Shown in pieces: positions 17,517 to 26,094 of a stretch of DNA of 64,000 nt; the stretch's first letter is position 1; each line of letters opens with the position of its first letter. A program made the position numbers and the translations under genes. This DNA is from Alkalibacterium putridalgicola (GTDB lineage: Bacteria > Bacillota > Bacilli > Lactobacillales > Carnobacteriaceae_A). The notes below the pieces were generated by a model. The model was not told the DNA's origin. It ran no database searches and worked only from the letters and a program-made list of their open reading frames with translations. Location: positions 59,784 through 123,783 of the forward strand of contig NZ_FOBL01000002.1 in the NCBI RefSeq assembly GCF_900109825.1. The letters are read 5' to 3'.

Positions 17517-17661
17517 GCATGTAACGAAGCTGATATTTCAAATGTTATGAATTTCTGAAGATTTCATAATAATGGCACAATAAAAATGCATTATTGGTAA
17601 GTTTCCTTTATAATTGAATAGATTGTTTTAGACAATGATAATAGGTTTCGGAGGATATCTG

Positions 17662-18759
17662 ATGACAAAAGTACTGATTTTTTCTAATCACCCGGCATAT
17701 ACGTATAACTTGAGAAAAGAAATTATTGAAGGTCTTATTAATGAAGGATACCAAGTGTCTTTAGTCGTACCTTATGGTAAAGAAGTCGAGCACTTCAAAG
17801 ACATTGGCGTCAAACTGATCGATATAAAAATCAGTGAACGAAGCGTTAATCCTTTCACTGACTTGAAACTGCTTCAAAACAACGTAAAAATTTTAAAAGA
17901 AGAAAAACCGGATGTCGTACTTACATACGCCACCAAACAGAATATATACGGAGGGATGGCAGCAAGACTGACAAGGACGCCTTATATACCGATGATAACC
18001 GGTCTGGGAACAGCAATGGAGAATCCGGGCATCCTCCAAAAGATTGCCAGTACATTGTATAGATTGGGTGTCAAAGGAGCGACGGCTTTATTTGTTCAGA
18101 ATGAGTCTATCCGTAAAAAGCTGAAGGACTTTGATATGATCCATGCACCCGTGTACATGACACCAGGGTCTGGAGTGAGCCTAGAGCGGCACCCACTGGC
18201 AGAATATCCGAATGAAAACGAACCGATCCAGTTTCTGTATATCGGACGTATCATGAAAGACAAAGGGATCTTTGAATTACTGGAAGCGGCACGTGCCGTT
18301 AAAAAGGAATATCCGACTGTTACTTTTAGAGTGATCGGACACGGTAATCTGGAAGAGGATATAGTAAAAGTAAAAGCTGCAGATAAAGAAGGGACGATCG
18401 AATATCTCGGTAGGCAGTCAGATGTGAGACCCTTTATAAGAGAATCCCATGCAACTGTTCTTCCATCCTATCATGAAGGGATGGCCAATGTATTGCTAGA
18501 ATCAGCAGCCGCAGGACGCCCGATTCTTGCTTCGAAGGTGCCCGGCTGTCAGGAGACATTTGATGAGAACCGGACAGGAGTTGGTTTTAAGGCCAGAGAT
18601 ACCGGATCTCTTATTAAAGCTATTGAACAATTCATTGAGCTCCCTTATAATCTTAAAAGAGATATGGGTCGGGCTGGACGTCAGAAGATGGAAAATGAGT
18701 TCGACAGAACGATTATCTTAAATATGTATATCAAAATAATTGAAAAGATTGGAAGATGA
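17662..18759 (+). CDS. Glycosyltransferase family 4 (GT-B)
   Basis: This 365-residue retaining GT-B transferase has an N-terminal acceptor half beginning KVLIFSNHPAYTYNLR, a C-terminal half with FLYIGRIMKDKGI (~190-202), and the E-x7-E signature HEGMANVLLESAAAG (~272-286). It resembles PglA/EpsD-type GalNAc/HexNAc transferases of capsule loci. ATG 17662 is chosen because CGGAGG lies 7 bases upstream; an ATG nine codons earlier has no site. It opens region B, and a TATAAT at 17609-17614 may be its promoter. The next gene starts 4 bases after its stop, so the two are coupled. Confidence 0.88.
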   Translation: MTKVLIFSNHPAYTYNLRKEIIEGLINEGYQVSLVVPYGKEVEHFKDIGVKLIDIKISERSVNPFTDLKLLQNNVKILKEEKPDVVLTYATKQNIYGGMAARLTRTPYIPMITGLGTAMENPGILQKIASTLYRLGVKGATALFVQNESIRKKLKDFDMIHAPVYMTPGSGVSLERHPLAEYPNENEPIQFLYIGRIMKDKGIFELLEAARAVKKEYPTVTFRVIGHGNLEEDIVKVKAADKEGTIEYLGRQSDVRPFIRESHATVLPSYHEGMANVLLESAAAGRPILASKVPGCQETFDENRTGVGFKARDTGSLIKAIEQFIELPYNLKRDMGRAGRQKMENEFDRTIILNMYIKIIEKIGR

Positions 18760-18763
18760 TAAA

Positions 18764-20083
18764 ATGACTCTTTACGATGAAATAGTGAATAAAGAAGCAA
18801 AAATATCTTTAATTGGATTGGGTTATGTCGGTATGCCGATTGCCGTGGCATTTGGAAAAAAAGCAGAAGTTCTTGGATTTGATATCAGTAAGGAAAAAGT
18901 AGCCCTTTATAAAAAAGGGATCGATCCGACGAAAGAAGTTGGAGACGACGTCATTTCAAAAACAACAGTCGACTTCACTTCGGATGCTGAACGCTTGAAA
19001 GAAGCAAAATTTCATATCGTAGCGGTACCTACTCCCGTCAATGACGATCATACGCCAAATCTTAAACCGGTTGAATCGGCAAGTCACACTCTCGGTAAGC
19101 AACTGACTAAAGGATCGATCGTCGTTTATGAATCAACGGTTTATCCTGGTGTAACAGAGGATATCTGTATCCCGATCCTAGAAGAAGAATCTGGTCTCAA
19201 AGCCGGAGTAGATTTCAAAGTCGGTTTTTCACCTGAGCGGATCAACCCAGGCGACAAGGTGCACCGCTTAGAAACGATCGTTAAAGTCGTGTCTGGTCAA
19301 GATGATGAGTCATTGGATATTATTTCTAAAGTATACGAACTCGTCGTTGAAGCAGGAGTCTATAAAGCAGAATCCATTAAAGTAGCTGAAGCTGCTAAAG
19401 TTATCGAAAACTCTCAGCGGGATATCAATATTGCTTTTATGAATGAGTTATCCATTATTTTCAATAAGCTAGATATTGATACAAAAGCAGTACTTAAAGC
19501 AGCTGGAACAAAGTGGAACTTCCTCAACTTCTCTCCGGGCCTGGTAGGCGGCCACTGTATCGGGGTCGATCCATATTACCTGACTTATAAAGCGGAACAA
19601 GTCGGCTATCATTCACGTATCATTCTAGCCGGCAGACAGATCAATGATGAAATGGGTCATTATGTTGTCGAAAATCTAGTGAAGAAATTAATTAAAGCAA
19701 ATGTCCCAGTCAAGACAGCACGAGTGGGTATTCTAGGCTTTACCTTCAAAGAAAATACACCAGACACACGAAATACGCGAGTCATCGATATTGTTGAAGA
19801 ACTGAAGGAATATGGGGTGCAGCCTTTGATTGTCGACCCTGTTGCAGATGAGAATGAATTAAAAGAAGAATATGGTTTGAAACTGAATACGATGGAAGAT
19901 TTAAAAGATATGGATGCCTTGATTGTAGCTGTGGGGCATGATGAGTTTTTGAACCTATCGTTTGAACAGCTGGAATCATTTTATAAAGATGTACCTAACG
20001 AACAGCGAGTATTGGTCGATGTGAAAAGTATTTTGGATAAGAAGAAATATCTGGCGTCTGGCTATAATTACTGGAGATTATAA
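18764..20083 (+). CDS. UDP-N-acetylhexosamine 6-dehydrogenase (WbpO/TviB type)
   Basis: This 439-residue NAD-dependent nucleotide-sugar dehydrogenase oxidises C6 of a UDP-HexNAc to the uronic acid in two steps. It has the NAD site SLIGLGYVGMP near residues 14-24, the PTPV turn, ESTVYPGVTE, SPERINPGD, and the active-site cysteine in GGHCIGVDPYYL (~residue 260). These features are typical of WbpO/TviB (UDP-GlcNAc/GalNAc dehydrogenases) rather than UDP-glucose dehydrogenase. The start is ATG 18764 with GGAAGA upstream. With the C4-epimerase directly downstream, the expected product is UDP-N-acetylgalactosaminuronic acid. The ugd paralogue at 33351 is the UDP-glucose type. Confidence 0.9.
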   Translation: MTLYDEIVNKEAKISLIGLGYVGMPIAVAFGKKAEVLGFDISKEKVALYKKGIDPTKEVGDDVISKTTVDFTSDAERLKEAKFHIVAVPTPVNDDHTPNLKPVESASHTLGKQLTKGSIVVYESTVYPGVTEDICIPILEEESGLKAGVDFKVGFSPERINPGDKVHRLETIVKVVSGQDDESLDIISKVYELVVEAGVYKAESIKVAEAAKVIENSQRDINIAFMNELSIIFNKLDIDTKAVLKAAGTKWNFLNFSPGLVGGHCIGVDPYYLTYKAEQVGYHSRIILAGRQINDEMGHYVVENLVKKLIKANVPVKTARVGILGFTFKENTPDTRNTRVIDIVEELKEYGVQPLIVDPVADENELKEEYGLKLNTMEDLKDMDALIVAVGHDEFLNLSFEQLESFYKDVPNEQRVLVDVKSILDKKKYLASGYNYWRL

Positions 20084-20100
20084 AAGAAGGAGTTTCATTC

Positions 20101-21075
20101 ATGGGATATAGTGAGGTTCAATTTGAAAAAGACAGTGTATTTTTAGTGACAGGTGGGGCAGGTTTCATAGGGTCTAACCTTATTGAAGTTTTGCTCGATA
20201 GTGGGTATTCAGTGAAGTGTCTGGATGATCTATCAAATGGACATAAAGAAAACATCGATCCTTTTATGGAGAACGAACGTTTCAGATTTATTAAAGGAGA
20301 CATTGCGGACTTTGAGACATGTTTGAATGCAGCAAAAGGCGTGGATTATATACTGCACCAGGCGGCATGGGGCAGTGTGCCGAGGAGTATCGAAATGCCG
20401 CAGTATTATGAAAAGGTAAATGTACAGGGAACGATCAACATGATGGAAGCGGCTGTCAGAAATAATGTGAAAAAATTTGTGTATGCATCCAGCTCTTCTG
20501 TTTACGGTGACGAACCGACTCTCCCTAAAAAAGAAGGGAGAGAGGGACAGGTTCTTTCACCTTATGCACTGACTAAAAAAGTGGATGAAGAGTATGCACG
20601 TCTTTACCATTCACTCTATGGTCTTGACACGTACGGTTTGAGATATTTCAATGTTTTTGGACGACGTCAGGATCCTGATGGTGCCTATGCAGCGGTTATC
20701 CCGAAATTCCTGAAACAGCTGATCAATGATGAACAACCGACGATCAATGGTGACGGCAAACAGAGCCGGGATTTCACTTATATCGAGAATGTTATCGAGG
20801 CTAATCTGAAAGCTTGTCAAGCACCGAGTTCTGCTGCCGGTGAAGCCTTTAATATTGCCTTTGGCGGTAGAGAATATCTGATCGATATCTATCATCATTT
20901 AACAGACGCTTTAGGAAAATCGATCGAACCTAAATTTGGGCCAGAACGTGCCGGTGACATTAAGCACAGTAATGCAGATATCTCTAAAGCAAAAGAAATG
21001 CTGGGATACAGTCCCGACTGGAGCTTCGAAAAAGGAATTGAAGAAGCGATTGACTGGTACAAGGAGAACTTATAG
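20101..21075 (+). CDS. UDP-N-acetylglucosamine C4-epimerase (WbpP/TviC type)
   Basis: This 324-residue SDR epimerase has GGAGFIGSN at ~18-26, ASSSSVYGDE around 129-138 and the catalytic Y155-A-L-T-K159. NVFGRRQDP..GAYAAVIP is characteristic of WbpP/TviC/VipB enzymes, which interconvert UDP-GlcNAc and UDP-GalNAc or the corresponding uronic acids. Its place right after the WbpO-like dehydrogenase supports a UDP-GalNAcA pathway. AAGGAG lies before ATG 20101. The stop codon overlaps the GTG start of the next gene by one base (TAGTG). Confidence is high for the family and moderate for the exact order of oxidation and epimerisation. Confidence 0.9.
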   Translation: MGYSEVQFEKDSVFLVTGGAGFIGSNLIEVLLDSGYSVKCLDDLSNGHKENIDPFMENERFRFIKGDIADFETCLNAAKGVDYILHQAAWGSVPRSIEMPQYYEKVNVQGTINMMEAAVRNNVKKFVYASSSSVYGDEPTLPKKEGREGQVLSPYALTKKVDEEYARLYHSLYGLDTYGLRYFNVFGRRQDPDGAYAAVIPKFLKQLINDEQPTINGDGKQSRDFTYIENVIEANLKACQAPSSAAGEAFNIAFGGREYLIDIYHHLTDALGKSIEPKFGPERAGDIKHSNADISKAKEMLGYSPDWSFEKGIEEAIDWYKENL

Positions 21076-22202
21076 TGGCGAAGAAGCCTGTTCGTATCTT
21101 ACATGTACTTGGGTACTTTGATTTCGGCGGAACAGAATCACTGGTTATGAATATATTTCGTCACATTGATCGCAGCCAGGTGATTTTTGATTTTGTGGTA
21201 CATTCTGAGCGAGAAGGGGCCTATGAAAAAGAAGCCAAAGAGCTAGGCGCAAAGATATATCGTGTTCCTCAGTATAAAGGTAAAAATCATTTATCATATA
21301 AGAAAGCCTGGCGATCATTTTTCAAGCTCCATCCTGAGTATGCAATCATTCATGGTCACGTGAGAAGCACTGCAAGTATATATCTAAACATAGCTGACTC
21401 TTATGGACTGAAAACTATTGCACACAGTCACAGTATTTCTTCTGGGTCTGGTGTTTCTGGGTTTATTAAAACTTTAATGCAGAAAAGAATCCGTAATAAG
21501 GCAGATCAGTTTTTAGCCTGTTCCAAGGAAGCAGGACAGTGGCTTTTCGGCGACGAGGTCGTAGAACAGCCTAATTTCCATGTGATGAACAATGCAATAG
21601 AAGGACAAAAATATATTTATAATGAAGAAATCAGAAACCAATTGAGAAATGAGCTGGCGGTGGATGATCATCTTGTTATAGGTCATCTAGGAAGGTTTCA
21701 TGAATCAAAAAATCATATGAGATTGCTGGAACTCTTCAACTCTGTTCATGAACGGATTCCTCATGCAAAACTTATGCTGATAGGTGACGGAGAACTTTCT
21801 GAGCAGATAAAAGAGAAAACAGAAGAATTGAATCTCTCTGATCATGTATTATTTATGGGCTCCAGAAATGATGCCCATGAACTTTTGCAGGCAATGGACG
21901 TTTTCCTCTTCCCATCAAAATATGAAGGGCTGGGTATAGCAGTCGTTGAAGCACAGGCCAGTAGTTTGCCTTGTGTCGTATCCGATACCGTTCCCGATGA
22001 AGCTGTTTATACGAAACTGGTCACTTCAGTAAATCTCGATGAGCCGGATAGCGTTTGGGTAAAGCAGATTGAAAAGGCAGCGAATCTCGAAAGAAAGAGC
22101 CGAGTGACATTAGAGGATCTAAAAGAAGCTCATTATGATATCGCTGAGATTGCTTCCTGGTACAACAGATACGTCACTAATCTATTAACAAAAGAAAGTT
22201 AG
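21075..22202 (+). CDS. Glycosyltransferase family 4 (EpsF-like)
   Basis: This 375-residue GT-B enzyme begins VRILHVLGYFDFGGTESLV, typical of EpsF/CapM-like exopolysaccharide transferases. It shows AHSHSISSGSG in the acceptor half, VIGHLGRFHESKNH around 195-208, and the signature KYEGLGIAVVEAQAS (~290) with the paired glutamates. The start is GTG 21075, overlapping the previous stop by one base, with AAGGAGAAC upstream. It is part of the coupled 17662-27516 gene row. The sugar specificity is unknown. Confidence 0.88.
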   Translation: MAKKPVRILHVLGYFDFGGTESLVMNIFRHIDRSQVIFDFVVHSEREGAYEKEAKELGAKIYRVPQYKGKNHLSYKKAWRSFFKLHPEYAIIHGHVRSTASIYLNIADSYGLKTIAHSHSISSGSGVSGFIKTLMQKRIRNKADQFLACSKEAGQWLFGDEVVEQPNFHVMNNAIEGQKYIYNEEIRNQLRNELAVDDHLVIGHLGRFHESKNHMRLLELFNSVHERIPHAKLMLIGDGELSEQIKEKTEELNLSDHVLFMGSRNDAHELLQAMDVFLFPSKYEGLGIAVVEAQASSLPCVVSDTVPDEAVYTKLVTSVNLDEPDSVWVKQIEKAANLERKSRVTLEDLKEAHYDIAEIASWYNRYVTNLLTKES

Positions 22203-22217
22203 GAGAATAGTATCGAA

Positions 22218-23351
22218 ATGAAATATTTGTCAATCATGATTTTTCGAATGATCCTGAAAGTGTTTTATCTTTTCCCGATAAAGAACAATAAAGTCTTGTA
22301 TATGTCATATGGTGGCAAAAAATTTAATTGTAACCCGAAATATATCTTTCAGTATATTCAAGATGAAACCAGTGAGCTGGAACATATCTGGGTGATTGAA
22401 GATGAGAAGAATGATGAGTTGAAAGATTATGATAATACATCACTGGTAGATAACAAAGGTCTGTCTTTCTATTACCATTTCCTGACATCTAAAGTGGTGA
22501 TATCCAATGCCTCGATCCCGACCTACATTCCTCTCAGAAAAAAACAGAAGTATATAGAGACCTGGCACGGGGGGGGAGCGTATAAGAAAACAGGACTTTC
22601 TTATGACAAGAGCCCACTGCAGATTAAAAAACTGAAACTGATAGCGGATGAAATCGAGTTTTTCATTTCAAGCAGCCAAAAGGTGACGGATACGAAATCG
22701 GATAATCACCTGATCAGCAAAGACAAATTCTATAATATCGGTATGCCGAGAAATGATATTCTTTTAAAAGGATCGGAAGAAATCAAAAATAAAGTCAAAA
22801 AATTCTATGATCTGGATATGGATACAAACATCGTCTTATATGCACCGACATATAGAAGCAAAGAGGATGATGAGTCTTCATACGAACATCTGGATATGAA
22901 AAAATTAGTCAATGCTCTACAAACAAAATTCGGAGGGGAATGGGTCGTCTTCACGCGCATGCATTACTATCTGAATGAAAAAATGGAATATAATAACGCA
23001 GTAAATGTATCCGGATATGACGACATGCAGGAACTGATGCTGGCGACGGATGTACTGATAACGGATTACTCATCAGTCATGTGGGATTTTTCCTTGACGA
23101 AAAAACCTTGTTTCGTTTTCGCACCTGACATGGAGGAATATGAAAAAGACCGCTCATTCTTCACACCACCGAGCGAATGGCCATTTCCGATTGCTAAAAC
23201 CAACGAGGAATTTGAATGGGAAATCATCGAGTTTGATCAAGTGCAGTACGAAGAAGCAGTAGATAGACATCATATTAACCAGGGAAGTTTTGAATCCGGA
23301 CATGCCACACAGGATGTATGGATGAAAGTAAAAGAGTACACTGGAATTTAG
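22218..23351 (+). CDS. CDP-glycerol glycerophosphotransferase family protein (TagB/TagF-like)
   Basis: This 377-residue membrane-associated GT-B-like enzyme transfers polyol phosphate, usually glycerol-3-phosphate from CDP-glycerol. Family hallmarks are ETWHGGGAYKK (~113-123, catalytic His), GMPRNDILL, LYAPTYRS and ITDYSSVMWDFSLTKKP (~275-291). The N-terminus has a short hydrophobic, amphipathic stretch for membrane contact. It lies in the same row as a TagD-like cytidylyltransferase gene (24475), which would supply CDP-glycerol, so a glycerol-phosphate substituent or backbone in polymer B is likely. AGGAGAATAG precedes ATG. A second family member is at 46622. Confidence 0.9.
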   Translation: MKYLSIMIFRMILKVFYLFPIKNNKVLYMSYGGKKFNCNPKYIFQYIQDETSELEHIWVIEDEKNDELKDYDNTSLVDNKGLSFYYHFLTSKVVISNASIPTYIPLRKKQKYIETWHGGGAYKKTGLSYDKSPLQIKKLKLIADEIEFFISSSQKVTDTKSDNHLISKDKFYNIGMPRNDILLKGSEEIKNKVKKFYDLDMDTNIVLYAPTYRSKEDDESSYEHLDMKKLVNALQTKFGGEWVVFTRMHYYLNEKMEYNNAVNVSGYDDMQELMLATDVLITDYSSVMWDFSLTKKPCFVFAPDMEEYEKDRSFFTPPSEWPFPIAKTNEEFEWEIIEFDQVQYEEAVDRHHINQGSFESGHATQDVWMKVKEYTGI

Positions 23352-23382
23352 CTGCTAATTATATATAAAAAGGAATAGTGAT

Positions 23383-24435
23383 ATGCCAAAAGTGAGTGTG
23401 ATCGTCCCTGTTTATAACGGGGAACAGTATTTAACAGAAGCAGTCGGCTCAATTAGAAAACAGACAATGACAGACATTGAAATCATACTGGTTAATGATC
23501 AGTCGACAGATAACAGCGCTGAGATTTGTGACCAGTTAAAAAATGAAGATGACCGTATTAAGGTTATACATCTTGAGAAAAACTTAGGGATCTGTGGTGC
23601 TCGAAACAGAGGAATGAGTGAGGCAGAAGGTGAATATGTGGCTTTCTGTGACAATGATGATTTCTTTTTAACAACACTTATTGAAGATAATTATTCGATT
23701 GCAAAAAAAACAGAGGCTGATATGGTGAAATTCGGAAGAAAACTCATTGATGTCGATTCAAACGATAAGGTATTAAGAGAAAAAGAAACGCCTTTAAAAA
23801 AAGCGTCCGGCTTTAACGAACAGACTAAAATGGATCATTATTTCTATATGAAGTCTAAAGGTCTGTTGATGAACGTATGGAACGGGATCTATCGTTTAGC
23901 TTTAATCAAAGAGGGAAACATTTTCTTCAATGAATTTATGCGTTTTGGCAGTGAAGATGCTGATTTTTCATACCGTTATTTCTTAGCTGCAAAAAGAATA
24001 GCAGTAAACCCAAAAGCCTATTATATACACTATAGAAGAGATGCTTCGTCAACATCGAGAAAATTCAATGAAAACAAAATCGAGTCTATGATGCTGGCCT
24101 CAAAATCAGAGGCAGAGATCTTTGACAGAATGAAAAAAACACCTGAAGTCAAAGCAAGAATCATTATTGAAATAAACAAGCTGATCATGAACATGTATAC
24201 ACAGCAGCTGTTTCATCGGGATAATCCGATGACAGTTAAAGAAAAGGTCAGTTTCCTTAATACAGTTAAGAAGAACGAGCATTTGAACTACCATTTAGAC
24301 AAAGTAACAAAAAAAGAGCTGGCAAAGATAAAACGCAAGCATTTACCTTTTTCACTGGCATTCAGTAATAACTGGATGATGTTAGCTTATGTTATCTTAA
24401 AAGGCCAGTTTATGCTTAATAATGAAAAGTGGTAG
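23383..24435 (+). CDS. Glycosyltransferase family 2
   Basis: This 350-residue GT-A enzyme has VSVIVPVYNGEQYL at residues 4-17, LVNDQSTDNS around 37-46 (DQS in place of the common DGS), NLGICGARNRG and FCDNDDF (~86-92) as the DxD region. AAAGGAATAG precedes ATG. It sits between the TagB/F-like and TagD-like genes, and these three probably build the glycerophosphate-containing part of the repeat. The C-terminal 100 residues are basic and helical. Confidence 0.88.
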   Translation: MPKVSVIVPVYNGEQYLTEAVGSIRKQTMTDIEIILVNDQSTDNSAEICDQLKNEDDRIKVIHLEKNLGICGARNRGMSEAEGEYVAFCDNDDFFLTTLIEDNYSIAKKTEADMVKFGRKLIDVDSNDKVLREKETPLKKASGFNEQTKMDHYFYMKSKGLLMNVWNGIYRLALIKEGNIFFNEFMRFGSEDADFSYRYFLAAKRIAVNPKAYYIHYRRDASSTSRKFNENKIESMMLASKSEAEIFDRMKKTPEVKARIIIEINKLIMNMYTQQLFHRDNPMTVKEKVSFLNTVKKNEHLNYHLDKVTKKELAKIKRKHLPFSLAFSNNWMMLAYVILKGQFMLNNEKW

Positions 24436-24474
24436 AAGGATCGTTTTCATATAGACAGAAAGGTCGTGAGACGT

Positions 24475-24900
24475 ATGACGAAAATTGTAGGATATACGAC
24501 AGGAGTATTTGATCTGTTTCATATCGGACATTTGAATGTGATAAAAAAAGCACATGAAAACTGTGATTATCTTATTGTTGGTGTCACAACGGATGAAGAA
24601 GTAGAACGTGTAAAAAAGAAAAAACCGATCATCCCTTATGAAGAACGTGCGGAAATCGTAAAAGCTATTCGGTATGTTGATGAAGTGGTCCCTGAGAATG
24701 ATACAGACAAACTGAAAGCGGCCGAAGCCATTACCTTTAATCGTATATTTAAAGGTGACGACTGGAAAGGCACGCCTAAGTGGAATAGATACGAAGAAGA
24801 ATTCAATAAAAAAAATATTGATGTCATGTATTTCCCTTACACAAAAGGAACATCATCGACACACTTGAGAAATGTACTGGACAATTTAATGAAGCAATAA
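24475..24900 (+). CDS. Glycerol-3-phosphate cytidylyltransferase-like protein (TagD type)
   Basis: This 141-residue nucleotidyltransferase forms CDP-glycerol from CTP and glycerol-3-phosphate. The catalytic HxGH is H16-I-G-H19 in FDLFHIGH; GDDWKG and the C-terminal KGTSST replace the GDDW and EGIST motifs of TagD. ATG 24475 has AAAGG upstream; a GTG at 24466 is an alternative start. The KGTSST variant and the longer middle section leave open another alcohol phosphate as substrate, but the TagF-like neighbours favour glycerol. It is the only such gene in the window, so it could also serve the transferase at 46622. Confidence 0.82.
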   Translation: MTKIVGYTTGVFDLFHIGHLNVIKKAHENCDYLIVGVTTDEEVERVKKKKPIIPYEERAEIVKAIRYVDEVVPENDTDKLKAAEAITFNRIFKGDDWKGTPKWNRYEEEFNKKNIDVMYFPYTKGTSSTHLRNVLDNLMKQ

Positions 24901-24931
24901 TGTCAGTTTTGTATGGAATGGAGGGGAAAGA

Positions 24932-26080
24932 ATGACATTATTTCTATATTTAACAGTTGTTCTGACCAATGGCTATTACGCATTAAAGAAACGATCGAAC
25001 CAGATCCTGGTCGTTCTGACATTGCTTTTTATTTTCTTTATAATGTCAGGGGCTGGGCCTTTCTATTCATTCCAGGCGGACTATGATAATTATTACAGAA
25101 ACTACTACTCTGTGCTGGACCGGGGATTACTGCACGGCAATCAGGTTGGCTATGCGATACTAATAACCATTGGGAATTTTTTGGGTATCCCGTTCCCGCT
25201 GTTCAGACTGATCGTTATCGCAGCATGTATCGGCCTGCTTTATAAATATGTCATCAAACGGTATCAGGTCAACGTCAATTACATACTCGTTCTATACATG
25301 TTGTATGCAATTATTATTGATTCTGAACAATACAGAAACTGGATCGCACTCACTGTCTTGCTGAGTGGCCTGCATTTTCTTGAAACGTCACTATGGAAAG
25401 ATAAACTGAAATTTTTCCTCGTCTGGCTGATCTCCATCAGTTTCCATTATTCTTTTGTGTTTTATGCACCACTTTTACTGGTAAATGGAAAACAGCATAA
25501 CAAATGGATCAAACGTTTAGTCATTGCCGCACTGATGCTGAGTCTGATCATACTACTAAATGGGAATGAGATACCTTTTCAACAGTTGATTATCGATGCT
25601 GTAAATAATGAAGATATCGAAACGTATTTAACCACACGAACGAATTTTGGGTTTCTGATCCCCACTATCATGCACGGATCCAGTGTATTTTTAGCTTTCT
25701 GGTCCAGGAAGATCATCCATAATAAGTATTATGGGAGGGAACTGAATGCTTTGCCGAATGATCCGGAGTTTTTCGAAGAGCGAACGATTAGACGTGAATT
25801 GATTGTTTCAAACATCATATTCTGGATCAATGTCAGTATGCTTATGATTTTCCCATTATATCTAGTAAACGTTCAATTTTACCGACTGATGCGCAGTCTG
25901 CTCCTGATCACCTATGTTGTCTGTGCGAAAGCTTCTCAGCACATCATCAGACGCACGCCCAATATACTGTTTAATGCAATGGTTTTGGGATCTGTTTTTG
26001 TCTGGCTGTTTTTAGATTTGGTTCACCGTATCGCCCCGGGAAGGTTACTGATTCCTTTCTTTTTTGAAAACATCTTATAG
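24932..26080 (+). CDS. EpsG-family Wzy-type polymerase
   Basis: This 382-residue polytopic membrane protein has about 10-12 helices. It shows the EpsG-family layout: an early DYDNYYRNYYS segment (~residues 50-60) in an outer loop and EQYRNWIALTVLLSGLHFLE (~130-150), the region equivalent to R-Q-x-(I/L)-A-x-x-(I/L/F) in EpsG proteins. It would polymerise the flipped repeat units of region B. GGAGGGGAAAGA precedes ATG. It is followed after 14 bases by the flippase gene. Confidence 0.8.
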   Translation: MTLFLYLTVVLTNGYYALKKRSNQILVVLTLLFIFFIMSGAGPFYSFQADYDNYYRNYYSVLDRGLLHGNQVGYAILITIGNFLGIPFPLFRLIVIAACIGLLYKYVIKRYQVNVNYILVLYMLYAIIIDSEQYRNWIALTVLLSGLHFLETSLWKDKLKFFLVWLISISFHYSFVFYAPLLLVNGKQHNKWIKRLVIAALMLSLIILLNGNEIPFQQLIIDAVNNEDIETYLTTRTNFGFLIPTIMHGSSVFLAFWSRKIIHNKYYGRELNALPNDPEFFEERTIRRELIVSNIIFWINVSMLMIFPLYLVNVQFYRLMRSLLLITYVVCAKASQHIIRRTPNILFNAMVLGSVFVWLFLDLVHRIAPGRLLIPFFFENIL

Positions 26081-26094
26081 ATAGAAGGATAGTT